Below are positions 33,780 to 41,932 of a stretch of DNA of 64,000 bases, in pieces (position 1 is the stretch's first letter; each line of letters begins with the position of its first letter). Source of the DNA: Betaproteobacteria bacterium. GTDB lineage: Bacteria > Pseudomonadota > Gammaproteobacteria > Burkholderiales > Burkholderiaceae_C. Location: assembly GCA_016716535.1 (NCBI GenBank), contig JADJWD010000007.1, positions 620,001 to 684,000 on the forward strand, given 5' to 3'. A model generated the notes under the pieces. It ran no database searches, had not been told where the DNA came from, and saw only the letters and a program-made list of their open reading frames with translations. A program made the position numbers and the translations under genes.

Positions 33780-34372
33780 CACTCGAGCTTCATCACCCGC
33801 GACACGCCGACCGCCCAGTCGCCCTGCGTGACGAGGCCGAACTGCATCGGGCTCGGCAGCTGCGAGGTGTCCATACGGTAGTCGAACTGCAGCGTGTATG
33901 ACTTGTCGGGGTCGAGCCGCGCCAGCTCGGTGAGCTTCCAGCCGGCGCTGCTGGAGGCGGCGGCCAGCGCCTCGGCAAGGGAGGCGTGTGTCTGGTTCAG
34001 GCCGCCGAGGCCGACGCGCCACTGCCCGGTGAGCGGCTGGAAGGCGACACGCCATTGCCGCGAGACGCGCGCGATGCGCTCGTCGCGCCAGTACCAGCGG
34101 TTGCGCCACAACGTCGCTTCGGCGACGAAGTACACGGGCACGCCGCGCGACAGCGCCTCTTCCACCGCGCGCGGCAGCGCGACGCGGGCGCTGAATTCGA
34201 GGTTCAGTGCGCCTTCGGCGCGGGTGAGGCGCAGCGCCGTCAACTCGACGCCTTGCTGCGCGTGTGCGGGCAGCGCGGCCGATCCCAGCACCGCGGCGCC
34301 CATTGCCGCCACCGCCAGCCGGGCCCCTCGGCCCAGCAGCGTGCGACGGTGGACCTCGGGTGAGTGCGGCAT
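33779..34372 (-). CDS. DUF4390 exported protein
   Basis: A 197-residue protein with a signal region (RRTLLGRGARLAVAAMGAAV, ending AHAQ). The conserved body includes LTALRLTRAEGALNLEFSAR, LPRAVEEALSRGVPVYFVAE, WYWRDERIARVSRQWRVAFQ and SKSYTLQF-like DPDKSYTLQFDYRMDTSQL. DUF4390 genes lie between rsmB and the ntrY-like kinase in many betaproteobacteria, as here. It starts four bases after the rsmB stop and overlaps the kinase gene. It may deliver or modulate the envelope signal for that kinase; this is inference from synteny. Confidence 0.85.
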   Translation of the reverse strand: MPHSPEVHRRTLLGRGARLAVAAMGAAVLGSAALPAHAQQGVELTALRLTRAEGALNLEFSARVALPRAVEEALSRGVPVYFVAEATLWRNRWYWRDERIARVSRQWRVAFQPLTGQWRVGLGGLNQTHASLAEALAAASSSAGWKLTELARLDPDKSYTLQFDYRMDTSQLPSPMQFGLVTQGDWAVGVSRVMKLE

Positions 34373-34376
34373 GGCT

Positions 34377-35867
34377 TCAGCGGCCTGGAACGTGCACCTG
34401 CGGGCTCGGGTCTTTTTCGATCAGCGCATAGAAGAAGCCGTCGGCCGTGGCGGCCTTCGGCGACACGGTGGCGGACATGGCGGACATGGCTGTTGCGCCG
34501 CTCTCCCTGGCCGTTTCATTGTCGGCCAGCGGCAGCAGGTGGCCGGGCGACTCGGGCCGCCAACGGGCCGCGGCCGGGCCGAGGCGTTGCAAAAACGCGT
34601 CGATCTGGTGCGCGCCTTCGGCCTTGAAGAGCGAGCAGGTCGCGTACAGCATCCGCCCGCCGGGGGCCAGCAGGGGCCAGAGCGCCTCGAGCATCTGCGC
34701 CTGCACGCGCGCCAGCGTGTCGATGTCGGCAGGCCGGCGCAGCCAGCGCACGTCGGGGTGCCGGCGCACGATGCCCGACGCCGTGCACGGCGCGTCGAGC
34801 AGGATCGCGTCGAACGGCCGGCCGTCCCACCAGTCGGCCGGCCGGCGGGCGTCGCCGGCGGCCACGCGCACGGCGGGCGCGCCGGGCCGGTCGATCAACT
34901 GCAGCCGCTTGAAGTTGTCGTGCACGCGCGCCAGGCGCTGCGCGTCGACATCCAGCGCCAGCAGATCGAGGTCGGCCAGTTCGAGCAGGTGCGCGGCCTT
35001 GCCGCCGGGCGCCGCGCAGGCGTCGAGCACACGCGCGCCGGCGGCCAGGCGGGGCAGCGGAGGCAACGCACTGCCGGGCACGGCGGCGCCACCGCCCAGC
35101 AGCAGCGGCGCGGCGCGCTGCGCGGCCTCGTCCTGCACCGAGACCTCGCCGTCGGCAAAGCCGGGCAGCTGCATCACGCCGCGCGGCTCGGCCAGCCGCA
35201 CCGCGTGCCACGGCAGGCCGGCCGGCCATTGCGCGGGCGGCGGCACGAGGTGCGCCTCGATGCCATGCCGCGCCAGGCGCTCGACGTACGCGGCGGCGGT
35301 CGCACGGCGCGCGTTGACGCGCAGCGTCATCGGCGGGCGGCGATTTGCCTCCTGGAGCAGCGCCTGCCAATGCGCCGGCCAGTCCTGGCGCACGCGCTCG
35401 ATCCACCACGGCGGGTGGTTGTAGGCGCCGAGCGGCGCATGCCGCGCCGCGGCCATGCACTGCGCGCGCTCGCGCGTGAAGCGGCGCAGCACCGCGTTGA
35501 TGAACGCCGCCGCCGCCGGCGTGCGATGGCGCGCCGCCGCCACCGCCTGGTCGACGAGGGTGTGGTCCGGATAGGGCGTGGCGGTCGCGGCATCGCGCCC
35601 TTCCTCGGGCCACAGCAGCGCCAGCGCGGTGAGCAGCAGCGCGTCGACAGCCGGCGGCGGCGTCTTCGGCGCCAGGTGCGCGCGCACCTCGGTCGCACTG
35701 CCCAGCCGCCGCAGCGCGTGAAAGGCGAGCGCCTGCGTGCCCGGGCGCATCGCCTCGGGCACGCGCGCCAGCAGGTCGGTGAGCGAGCGGCCCTCGCGCA
35801 CGCCGGCCACGGCATCGGCCGCGTGGTCGAGCAGACGGGCCAACGCAGGAGACGCAGGGGCATTCAC
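34377..35867 (-). CDS. rsmB: 16S rRNA (cytosine-967-C5)-methyltransferase
   Basis: A 496-residue enzyme that methylates C967 of 16S rRNA. The N-terminal NusB-like RNA-binding domain contains HTLVDQAVAAARHRTPAAAA and FINAVLRRFTRER. The Rossmann part has VLDACAAPGGKAAHLLEL, the Cys motif LLDAPCTASGIVRRHPDVRW and the second Cys motif LYATCSLFKAEG. Both catalytic cysteines are present. Length exceeds E. coli RsmB (429) because of inserts (for example LGGGAAVPGSALPPLPR) and an MSAM-rich tail insertion. The divergent folE starts 51 bases away. Confidence 0.93.
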   Translation of the reverse strand: MNAPASPALARLLDHAADAVAGVREGRSLTDLLARVPEAMRPGTQALAFHALRRLGSATEVRAHLAPKTPPPAVDALLLTALALLWPEEGRDAATATPYPDHTLVDQAVAAARHRTPAAAAFINAVLRRFTRERAQCMAAARHAPLGAYNHPPWWIERVRQDWPAHWQALLQEANRRPPMTLRVNARRATAAAYVERLARHGIEAHLVPPPAQWPAGLPWHAVRLAEPRGVMQLPGFADGEVSVQDEAAQRAAPLLLGGGAAVPGSALPPLPRLAAGARVLDACAAPGGKAAHLLELADLDLLALDVDAQRLARVHDNFKRLQLIDRPGAPAVRVAAGDARRPADWWDGRPFDAILLDAPCTASGIVRRHPDVRWLRRPADIDTLARVQAQMLEALWPLLAPGGRMLYATCSLFKAEGAHQIDAFLQRLGPAAARWRPESPGHLLPLADNETARESGATAMSAMSATVSPKAATADGFFYALIEKDPSPQVHVPGR

Positions 35868-35917
35868 GCGCCGAGTCTAGAGCGCGTACGATGGCTCGAG
35901 TCCATGCCGGAGAGCCC

Positions 35918-36733
35918 ATGGCCGACAAGCCGACGATTGCCGAGCCCGCACCACGCCCTGCTGCGACTTCTGCCGCTGCAAACACCGCCGCTGCCGCGCC
36001 GGCGCCGAGCCACGCCGCGCCGCGCCTGTTGCGCAGCGAAGAAGAACTGCGCCGCCTGCCGGCCAGCGAGCGCATCCGCTGGCGCCTTGTCACCGCCGAG
36101 CGCCGCCACCACGCCAACGACAACATCGCCGAGTTCGTGCGCGAAGGCGAGCTGGCCGAGTTGAAGGCCGAGGTCGCCGCGAAGATGCAGGAGGTGCTGC
36201 GCGCGATGGTCATCGACACCGACAGCGACCACAACACGCAGCAGACGGCCGAGCGCGTGGCGCGCATGTACATCGACGAGGTCTTCGCCGGCCGCTACAA
36301 GGCGGCGCCCGCGGTGACCGAGTTCCCGAACGCCGAGCGGCTGAACGAGCTGATGATCGTCGGCCCGATCAACGTGCGCAGCGCCTGCAGCCACCACATG
36401 GTGCCGATCTTCGGCAAGGTGTGGATCGGCATCCTGCCCAATGAGCACTCCAACCTCATCGGCCTGTCGAAGTACTCGCGCATCGCCGACTGGGTGATGA
36501 GCCGGCCGCAGATCCAGGAAGAAGCGGTGACGATGCTCGCCAACGAGCTGCAGCAGCGCGTGCGTCCCGACGGCCTGGCGATCGTCATGGAGGCCGACCA
36601 CTTCTGCCTGCACTGGCGCGGCGTGAAGGACACCGATTCGGCGATGGTCAACAGCGTCATGCGCGGCGCGTTCCTGAAGGACGCGAACCTGCGCCGCGAG
36701 TTCCTGGCGCTGATGTCGCGCAAGTCCGCCTGA
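35918..36733 (+). CDS. folE: GTP cyclohydrolase I
   Basis: A 271-residue enzyme converting GTP to dihydroneopterin triphosphate, the first step of folate or biopterin synthesis. ATG 35918 is preferred to ATG 35891 because CCGGAGAGCCC directly precedes it. The first 60 residues are an Ala/Pro-rich extension not needed for the fold. The core has NTQQTAERVARMYIDEVFAG, SACSHHMVPIFGKVWIGILP, EHSNLIGLSKYSRIADWVMS, IQEEAVTMLANELQQRV and HFCLHWRGVKD. Zinc ligands Cys and His are kept, although the usual CEHH is CSHH and the Cys-Met-x-x-Arg-Gly region is CLHWRG. This belongs to a divergent proteobacterial subgroup of the family. Confidence 0.88.
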   Translation: MADKPTIAEPAPRPAATSAAANTAAAAPAPSHAAPRLLRSEEELRRLPASERIRWRLVTAERRHHANDNIAEFVREGELAELKAEVAAKMQEVLRAMVIDTDSDHNTQQTAERVARMYIDEVFAGRYKAAPAVTEFPNAERLNELMIVGPINVRSACSHHMVPIFGKVWIGILPNEHSNLIGLSKYSRIADWVMSRPQIQEEAVTMLANELQQRVRPDGLAIVMEADHFCLHWRGVKDTDSAMVNSVMRGAFLKDANLRREFLALMSRKSA

Positions 36734-36747
36734 AGCCCATCACCGCC

Positions 36748-37197
36748 ATGCTCGTCCGCCTGATGTACGCCAGCCGCGCCGCCGCCGGCTTCGACGCCGA
36801 GGAGCTGGCCGCGATCCTGCGCGCCAGCCGCGCGGCCAACCCGCAGCACGGCATCACCGGCGTGCTGTGCTACAGCGAAGCCGTGGACAGCCACCAGGGC
36901 CAGGGCATCTTCCTGCAGGTGCTCGAAGGCGGCCGCGGCGCCGTCAATCGCCTGTACAACCGCATCGTCGCCGACCCGCGCCACCACGACGCCGAGTTGA
37001 TGCTGTACGAGGAGATCAGCGAGCGGCGCTTCGCCGGCTGGGCGATGGGCCAGGTGGCACTGTCGCGGCTGAACCCGTCGCTCCTGCTGAAGTACTCCGA
37101 GCGCGCCACGCTCGACCCGTTCGCCGTCTCGGGCGCGGTGTCGATGGCGCTGTTCGAGGAGCTGGTGGCCACCGCATCGGTGGCGTGCCAGGGCTGA
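36748..37197 (+). CDS. BLUF-domain blue-light photoreceptor
   Basis: A 149-residue single-domain BLUF protein, FAD-binding and blue-light sensing. The FAD-site Tyr is in VRLMYASRAA (about residue 7), the Asn in RAANPQHGITGVLCYSE, and the Gln in IFLQVLEGGRGAVNRLYN. An insertion-like AVDSHQGQG precedes the Gln strand. The family tail is present (YEEISERRFAGWAMGQV). It lacks any output domain, so it must act on a partner protein. It starts 15 bases after folE and reads in the same direction, so the pair is probably co-expressed. Confidence 0.88.
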   Translation: MLVRLMYASRAAAGFDAEELAAILRASRAANPQHGITGVLCYSEAVDSHQGQGIFLQVLEGGRGAVNRLYNRIVADPRHHDAELMLYEEISERRFAGWAMGQVALSRLNPSLLLKYSERATLDPFAVSGAVSMALFEELVATASVACQG

Positions 37198-37352
37198 AGG
37201 CCGCAACGGCCCCGCGCCTCGACTGTCAATCCCACGCCCTCCGACCTGCCCAGTCAGGTAGCCCGCAAGAAGTACTCTTCGGGCTTGCACCGATGAAACG
37301 CGGCGGCGAGGCCGGGGATCATCGCTTCATCCTTTTGTCCAAGGAGCTCTCG

Positions 37353-37808
37353 ATGACCACAAGACGTGACCTGCTGTCCACCAGCGCCCGTGTCGCCGCG
37401 CTGCTGGCCGGCGCCGGCCTCGTTCCCGCCACCGCGCACGCCTGGGATGCCGCGGCCTTCGACGCCAAGAGCCTGGCCGACGTGGCCAAGGCCTTCGGCG
37501 CGCAGGCACCGGCGGCCAACGCCGGCGTCAGCATCACCGGGCCCGACATCGCCGAGAACGGCGCCGTCGTGCCGGTGGGCTGCGCCACCACCCTCGCCGG
37601 CGTCAAGCGCCTGGCCATCCTCGTCGAGAAGAACCCCAACGCGCTGGCCGCGGTGTTCGACGTGACCGATGCCGTCGAAGCCAACTTCAGCACGCGCGTG
37701 AAGATGGGCCAGTCGAGCAACGTCTACGCGGTGGCGGTGATGGCCGACGGCCGCGCGCTCTTCGCGCAGAAGGAAATCAAGGTCACGCTCGGCGGCTGCG
37801 GCGGCTGA
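37353..37808 (+). CDS. soxY: Thiosulfate oxidation carrier protein SoxY
   Basis: A 151-residue periplasmic protein that carries sulfur intermediates covalently on a C-terminal Cys. ATG 37353 follows AAGGAG by seven bases. A twin-arginine signal is visible (MTTRRDLLSTSARVAALL, ending ATAHA). The mature chain contains SITGPDIAENGAVVPVGCAT and ends in GGCGG, the swinging-arm motif whose Cys is the attachment site. It partners with SoxZ, encoded 62 bases downstream. The 155 bases upstream (37198-37352) should contain the sox promoter, which I could not pin down. Confidence 0.95.
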   Translation: MTTRRDLLSTSARVAALLAGAGLVPATAHAWDAAAFDAKSLADVAKAFGAQAPAANAGVSITGPDIAENGAVVPVGCATTLAGVKRLAILVEKNPNALAAVFDVTDAVEANFSTRVKMGQSSNVYAVAVMADGRALFAQKEIKVTLGGCGG

Positions 37809-37870
37809 AGCGGGCTCGCACCGAGCACGCGACCTTCATCGAAGAGACCGAACCCAAGGAGTCAGAAGAC

Positions 37871-38182
37871 ATGGCAGACCCGATGCGCATCCGCGCCCAG
37901 GTGAGCGGCGACAAGGCGACCGTCCGCGTCCTGATGAGCCACGAGATGGAGACCGGCCAGCGCAAGGACAGCGCCGGCAAGACGATCCCGGCCTGGTTCA
38001 TCCAGGACGTGAGCGCCACGCATAACGGCAAACCGGTGATGACGGCCCAGTGGGGCCCGGCGGTGGCGAAGAACCCGTTCATGCAGTTCGTCGTCAAGGG
38101 CGCGAAGGCCGGCGACAAGATCGCCGTCACCTGGAAGGACAACAAGGGCGCCACGCGCACCGACGAAGCAACGGTGGCCTGA
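37871..38182 (+). CDS. soxZ: Thiosulfate oxidation carrier complex protein SoxZ
   Basis: A 103-residue soluble protein with no signal peptide, exported as the SoxYZ heterodimer on SoxY's Tat signal. Typical features are MADPMRIRAQVSGDKATVRV, LMSHEMETGQRKDSAGKTIP and FMQFVVKGAKAGDKIAVTW. A ribosome site AAGGAG lies in the gap upstream (37855-37860). Between this gene and soxA are 132 bases containing an inverted repeat CGGCCCCG (38204-38211) and CGGGGCCG (38229-38236), possibly an RNA-processing hairpin. Confidence 0.95.
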   Translation: MADPMRIRAQVSGDKATVRVLMSHEMETGQRKDSAGKTIPAWFIQDVSATHNGKPVMTAQWGPAVAKNPFMQFVVKGAKAGDKIAVTWKDNKGATRTDEATVA

Positions 38183-38314
38183 GAGCCCCGATCGAGAACG
38201 TCCCGGCCCCGGCCCGGACCCGTTTCTTCGGGGCCGAGGATGTCCGCACATTCAGCATCCGGCAGCCGGCCGGGCACCGTGCCCGAACCGCCTTTGCCGA
38301 GACAGCGAGGAGAC

Positions 38315-39163
38315 ATGACGAATCCCCCGATCCCCCGCCGCGCGGCGCAACGCGCCGCCATCGCCCCCGTCGTCGCCATTGCCGCGCTAGCCCTGGCCGG
38401 CGCCGCCGCCACGCCCGCGCTGGCGCAGAAGTCCGCCGCCGACGGCATCGCCGAGTACCGCGCGCTGCTCGCCGACGGCAACCCGGCCGAATTGTTCGAG
38501 GCCAAGGGCGAGAGCCTGTGGAAGGCCAAGCGCGGGCCGAAGAACGCAAGCCTCGAGCAGTGTGACCTGGGCAAGGGGCCCGGCGTCATCAAGGGCGCGT
38601 TCGTCGAGCTGCCGCGCTGGTTCGAGGACACGAAGAAGGTCGAGGACCTCGAGTCGCGCCTCGCGACCTGCATGGTCACCCTGCAGGGGTACAACCGCGA
38701 CGAGATCGTCAAGACGCCGTTCGGCCGCGGGGTGCAGGAGGACATCACGGCGCTGGCCACTTACGTCGCTACGGCATCCAAGGGCATGCCGTTCAACCTG
38801 CCGCAGGGCCACGCCGAGGAGAAGCGCAGCTACGAGATCGGCAAGCGCGTGTTCTTCTTCCGCGGCGGGCCCATGGACTTCTCGTGCGCGTCGTGCCACG
38901 ACAGCGACGGCAAGCGCATCCGCCTGCAGGACCTGCCGAACCTGACGAAGAACCCCGGCGACGGCGTCGGCTTCGCGGCCTGGCCGGCCTACCGCGTCAG
39001 CAACGGCCAGATGTGGAGCATGCAGCTGCGCCTGAACGACTGCTTCCGCCAGCAGCGCTTCCCGTACCCGGGCTTCGCCTCCGAGGCGACGATCGCGCTC
39101 GGTACCTACATGGGCGTCAACGCCAAGGGCGCCAAGTCGGCCGTGCCGACCATCAAGCGCTGA
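38315..39163 (+). CDS. soxA: L-cysteine S-thiosulfotransferase subunit SoxA (monoheme type)
   Basis: A 282-residue c-type cytochrome that with SoxX attaches thiosulfate to SoxY. ATG 38315 has AGCGAGGAGAC upstream and begins a signal peptide ending ATPALAQ. One CXXCH is present (FSCASCHDSDGKR). The N-terminal domain has Cys in LEQCDLGKG and LATCMVTLQG where diheme SoxA has a second CXXCH, so this is the monoheme form with a likely disulfide. The RLNDCFRQQRFPYP motif carries the heme-ligand and catalytic Cys (persulfide). It ends 18 bases before soxX. Confidence 0.95.
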   Translation: MTNPPIPRRAAQRAAIAPVVAIAALALAGAAATPALAQKSAADGIAEYRALLADGNPAELFEAKGESLWKAKRGPKNASLEQCDLGKGPGVIKGAFVELPRWFEDTKKVEDLESRLATCMVTLQGYNRDEIVKTPFGRGVQEDITALATYVATASKGMPFNLPQGHAEEKRSYEIGKRVFFFRGGPMDFSCASCHDSDGKRIRLQDLPNLTKNPGDGVGFAAWPAYRVSNGQMWSMQLRLNDCFRQQRFPYPGFASEATIALGTYMGVNAKGAKSAVPTIKR

Positions 39164-39181
39164 AGACCGGGGAGAAACGAA

Positions 39182-39856
39182 GTGACGACGAAGACGACCC
39201 CGATCTCGAAGAAGACCACGCTCGTGCTCGCCGGCGGCGCGGCGGCAGTGATGCTGGCGCTCGCCGGCTGCGCCTCGCTGCCCTCCGACGCCGAACTGGA
39301 CGCGCAGACCACCGCGGTGATGAAGACCTCGTTCCGCGACCAGGGCATCGCGAAGGCCGATCGCATCAAGCAGGACCTCGCGCAGACCGCCTGCTCGTCG
39401 GACAAGCCGCCCACCGACGCGGTGGCCGCGCAGATCATGGCCGAGGCCAAGTCGACGGTGAAGTGGCCCGCCGGCGGCCAGTACATCGGCGACTGGAAGG
39501 AAGGCGAGAAGATCGCCCAGAACGGCCGCGGCTTCACCTGGACCGACCGCAGCGCCGGGGCCGGCTCGGGCGGCGGCAGTTGCTACAACTGCCACCAGAT
39601 CGGCAAGGCTGAGATCAGCTTCGGCAACATCGGCCCGAGCCTGTACCACTACGGCAAGAACCGCGGCATCCGCGACGTGACGGCGCCGACCGCCGCGCCG
39701 ATCGTCCAGTACACGTGGATGAAGATTTACAACTCGAAGACCTTCAGCGCCTGCTCGAACATGCCGCGCTTCGGCCACGCCGGGCTGATGACCGAAGACC
39801 AGATGCGCCACGTGATGGCGCTGCTGCTGGACCCGAAGTCGCCGGTCAACGAGTGA
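39182..39856 (+). CDS. soxX: Sulfur oxidation c-type cytochrome SoxX
   Basis: A 224-residue protein from GTG 39182, preceded by GGGGAGAAACGA. The leader VLAGGAAAVMLALAGCASLP has a lipobox LAGC, so the protein may be lipid-anchored, unusual for the soluble SoxAX. The heme motif is GGSCYNCHQIG. The distal Met ligand lies in CSNMPRFGHAGLMT, with C-terminal MRHVMALLLDPKSPV. It has an N-terminal extension of about 70 residues before the cytochrome fold compared with short SoxX proteins. Forms the SoxAX complex. Confidence 0.93.
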   Translation: MTTKTTPISKKTTLVLAGGAAAVMLALAGCASLPSDAELDAQTTAVMKTSFRDQGIAKADRIKQDLAQTACSSDKPPTDAVAAQIMAEAKSTVKWPAGGQYIGDWKEGEKIAQNGRGFTWTDRSAGAGSGGGSCYNCHQIGKAEISFGNIGPSLYHYGKNRGIRDVTAPTAAPIVQYTWMKIYNSKTFSACSNMPRFGHAGLMTEDQMRHVMALLLDPKSPVNE

Positions 39857-39892
39857 CGCGCGGGCGCAGCAAGCGTCGCTGACCCCGCTGCA

Positions 39893-39917
39893 AAGCCCGG
39901 CCTCGGCCGGGCTTTTT
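39893..39917 (+). terminator. Rho-independent terminator between soxX and soxB
   Basis: AAGCCCGGCC at 39893-39902 pairs with GGCCGGGCTT at 39905-39914, followed by TTT to 39917, giving up to ten G/C-rich pairs and a run of five T. It lies 37 bases after the soxX stop and 45 bases before soxB. It should reduce read-through from soxYZAX into soxB, implying a separate promoter for soxB or controlled read-through. Confidence 0.85.
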
Positions 39918-39961
39918 CAACCCGCGAACATCAGTCTTCGCTTATCGAGAGTCTTCCGCCG

Positions 39962-41704
39962 ATGAACCTGAGCAAGCGCGAATTCATGCAGGTGCTGGCC
40001 GCCGGCAGCGTGGCCGGCATGGGCCTGGCGCGCTGGGCCGAGGCCGACGCGGCCACCGCCGGCGAGGCGTTGTACGAGGTGCCGCCGCTCGGCAAGGGCG
40101 CCGGCTTCGTCAGCCTGCTGCACATGACCGATTGCCATGCGCAGCTGTTGCCGATCCACTTCCGCGAGCCGAGCGTCAACCTCGGTGTCGGTGCGATGGC
40201 CGGGCAGATCCCGCATCTCGTCGGCGAACATCTGCTGAAGAAGGCCGGCGTGCCGGCCGGCACGCCGCTCGCGCATGCGTTCACGTATCTCGACTTCGAG
40301 GCCGCGGCGCGGCGCTATGGCAAGGTCGGCGGCTTCGCGCACCTGGCCACGCTCGTCAAGCGGCTGAAGGCGAGCCGCCCCGGCGCGCTGCTGCTCGACG
40401 GCGGCGACACCTGGCAGGGCAGCGCGACGAGCCTGTGGACGAACGCGCAGGACATGGTCGACGCCTGCAAGGCACTCACCGTGGACGTGATGACCGGCCA
40501 CTGGGAGTTCACGTTCGGCATGAAGCGCGTCAAGGAGATCGTCGAGGGCGATTTCAAGGGACGCATCGACTTCGTCGCGCAGAACGTCAAGACCACCGAC
40601 TTCGGCGACCCGGTGTTCCAGCCCTACGTGCTGCGCGAGATGGCCGGCGTGAAGGTGGGGATCGTCGGCCAGGCGTTCCCGTACACGCCGATCGCCAACC
40701 CGCGCTATCTGGTCGCCGACTGGGAGTTCGGCATCCAGGAGGAGAACCTGCAGAAGGTGGTCGACGAAGCGCGCGGCAAGGGGGCGCAGCTCGTCGTGCT
40801 GCTCAGCCACAACGGCATGGACGTCGACCTGAAGCTCGCCAGCCGCGTGCGCGGCATCGACGCGATCTTCGGCGGCCACACGCACGACGGCGTGCCGGTC
40901 GCGGTGCCGGTGGCCAACGCCGGCGGCACGACGCTCGTCACCAACGCCGGCAGCAACGGCAAGTTCCTCGGCGTGATGGACTTCGAGGTGAAGGGCGGCA
41001 AGCTCGCGCAGTGGAAGTACCGGCTGCTGCCGGTGTTCTCCGACATGCTGCCGGCCGATGCGGCGATGGCCTCGCTGATCGAGCGCGTGCGCGCGCCCTA
41101 CAAGGCCAAGCTCGAGGAGAAGCTCGCCGTCACCGACGGCCTGCTGTACCGCCGCGGCAATTTCAACGGCAGCTGGGACCAGCTCGTCTGCGACGCGCTG
41201 ATCGACGTGCAAGGCGCCGAAGTCGCCTTCAGCCCGGGCTTCCGCTGGGGCACGAGTCTGTTGCCGGGCCAGGCGATCACGCGCGAGCTGTTGATGGACC
41301 AGGTGGCGATCACGTACCCGTATGCCACGGTCACCGAGATGAGCGGGCAGATGATCAAGACGGTGCTCGAGGACGTGGCCGACAACCTTTTCAACCCCGA
41401 TCCGTACTATCAGCAAGGCGGCGACATGGTGCGCGTCGGCGGGCTCGAGTACACGCTCGACCCGATGGCAAAGATGGGCGCGCGCATCACCGAGATGCGG
41501 CTGAAGGGCAAGACCATCGAGGCGGGCAAGACGTACAAGGTGGCCGGTTGGGCGCCAGTGGCCGAGGAGGCTTCACGCGCCGGGCTGAAGCCGGTGTGGG
41601 AGGTGGTCGAGACGTGGCTGAAGAGCCAGGGCGGCCGCGTCAAGCCCCGCACGATCAACACGCCGCGGCTCGTGGGCGTGCAGGGGAATCCGGGGCTGGC
41701 GTGA
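39962..41704 (+). CDS. soxB: Thiosulfohydrolase SoxB
   Basis: A 580-residue periplasmic dimanganese enzyme that hydrolyses the sulfone group from SoxY-bound thiosulfonate. A Tat-like signal MNLSKREFMQVLAAGSVAGM is present (KRE instead of two Arg). Metal-site motifs of the 5'-nucleotidase superfamily: LLHMTDCHAQLLPI, LLDGGDTWQGSATS, VDVMTGHWEFTFGM, VVLLSHNGMDVDLKLASRV and DAIFGGHTHDGVPV. The C-terminal domain has NGSWDQLVCDALID, FSPGFRWG and TYPYATVTEMSGQMIKTVL. Length fits SoxB (about 560-580). It is separated from soxX by a terminator. Confidence 0.95.
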   Translation: MNLSKREFMQVLAAGSVAGMGLARWAEADAATAGEALYEVPPLGKGAGFVSLLHMTDCHAQLLPIHFREPSVNLGVGAMAGQIPHLVGEHLLKKAGVPAGTPLAHAFTYLDFEAAARRYGKVGGFAHLATLVKRLKASRPGALLLDGGDTWQGSATSLWTNAQDMVDACKALTVDVMTGHWEFTFGMKRVKEIVEGDFKGRIDFVAQNVKTTDFGDPVFQPYVLREMAGVKVGIVGQAFPYTPIANPRYLVADWEFGIQEENLQKVVDEARGKGAQLVVLLSHNGMDVDLKLASRVRGIDAIFGGHTHDGVPVAVPVANAGGTTLVTNAGSNGKFLGVMDFEVKGGKLAQWKYRLLPVFSDMLPADAAMASLIERVRAPYKAKLEEKLAVTDGLLYRRGNFNGSWDQLVCDALIDVQGAEVAFSPGFRWGTSLLPGQAITRELLMDQVAITYPYATVTEMSGQMIKTVLEDVADNLFNPDPYYQQGGDMVRVGGLEYTLDPMAKMGARITEMRLKGKTIEAGKTYKVAGWAPVAEEASRAGLKPVWEVVETWLKSQGGRVKPRTINTPRLVGVQGNPGLA

Positions 41705-41730
41705 GCGGAAGGCAAGTCGCGTTTGGCCGG

Positions 41731-41846
41731 GGCCGAGGACGCCGGGTGGCCGGCGCCGCTCGTGTCATTCCTCTCCCTCTCCCTCGCTGCGCTCGGTCGA
41801 TTCCCTTCTTTTACCTCGCTGCGCCGGCCACCCGGCATCCTCGGCC
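41731..41846. mobile_element. MITE-like element, copy 1 (about 116 bp, 24-bp terminal inverted repeats)
   Basis: The ends GGCCGAGGACGCCGGGTGGC plus CGGC (41731-41754) and the reverse complement of GCCGGCCACCCGGCATCCTC plus GGCC (41823-41846) match at 23 of 24 positions. Inside are CGCTCGTGTC, TCCTCTCC or similar, and CTCGCTGCGCTCGGTCGATT. The same sequence lies inverted at 42541-42641. No protein-coding content. Probably a non-autonomous element mobilised by a transposase elsewhere, inserted between soxB and the HbpS-like gene. Confidence 0.7.
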
Positions 41847-41932
41847 TTCGGTGGTGGCGCCGATTGCGCTGCCGCAATGCGGGCGGCGCGAGGGCGTGTG
41901 ATCGTTGCTTGCACGTTGACAGGAGGATGCTC

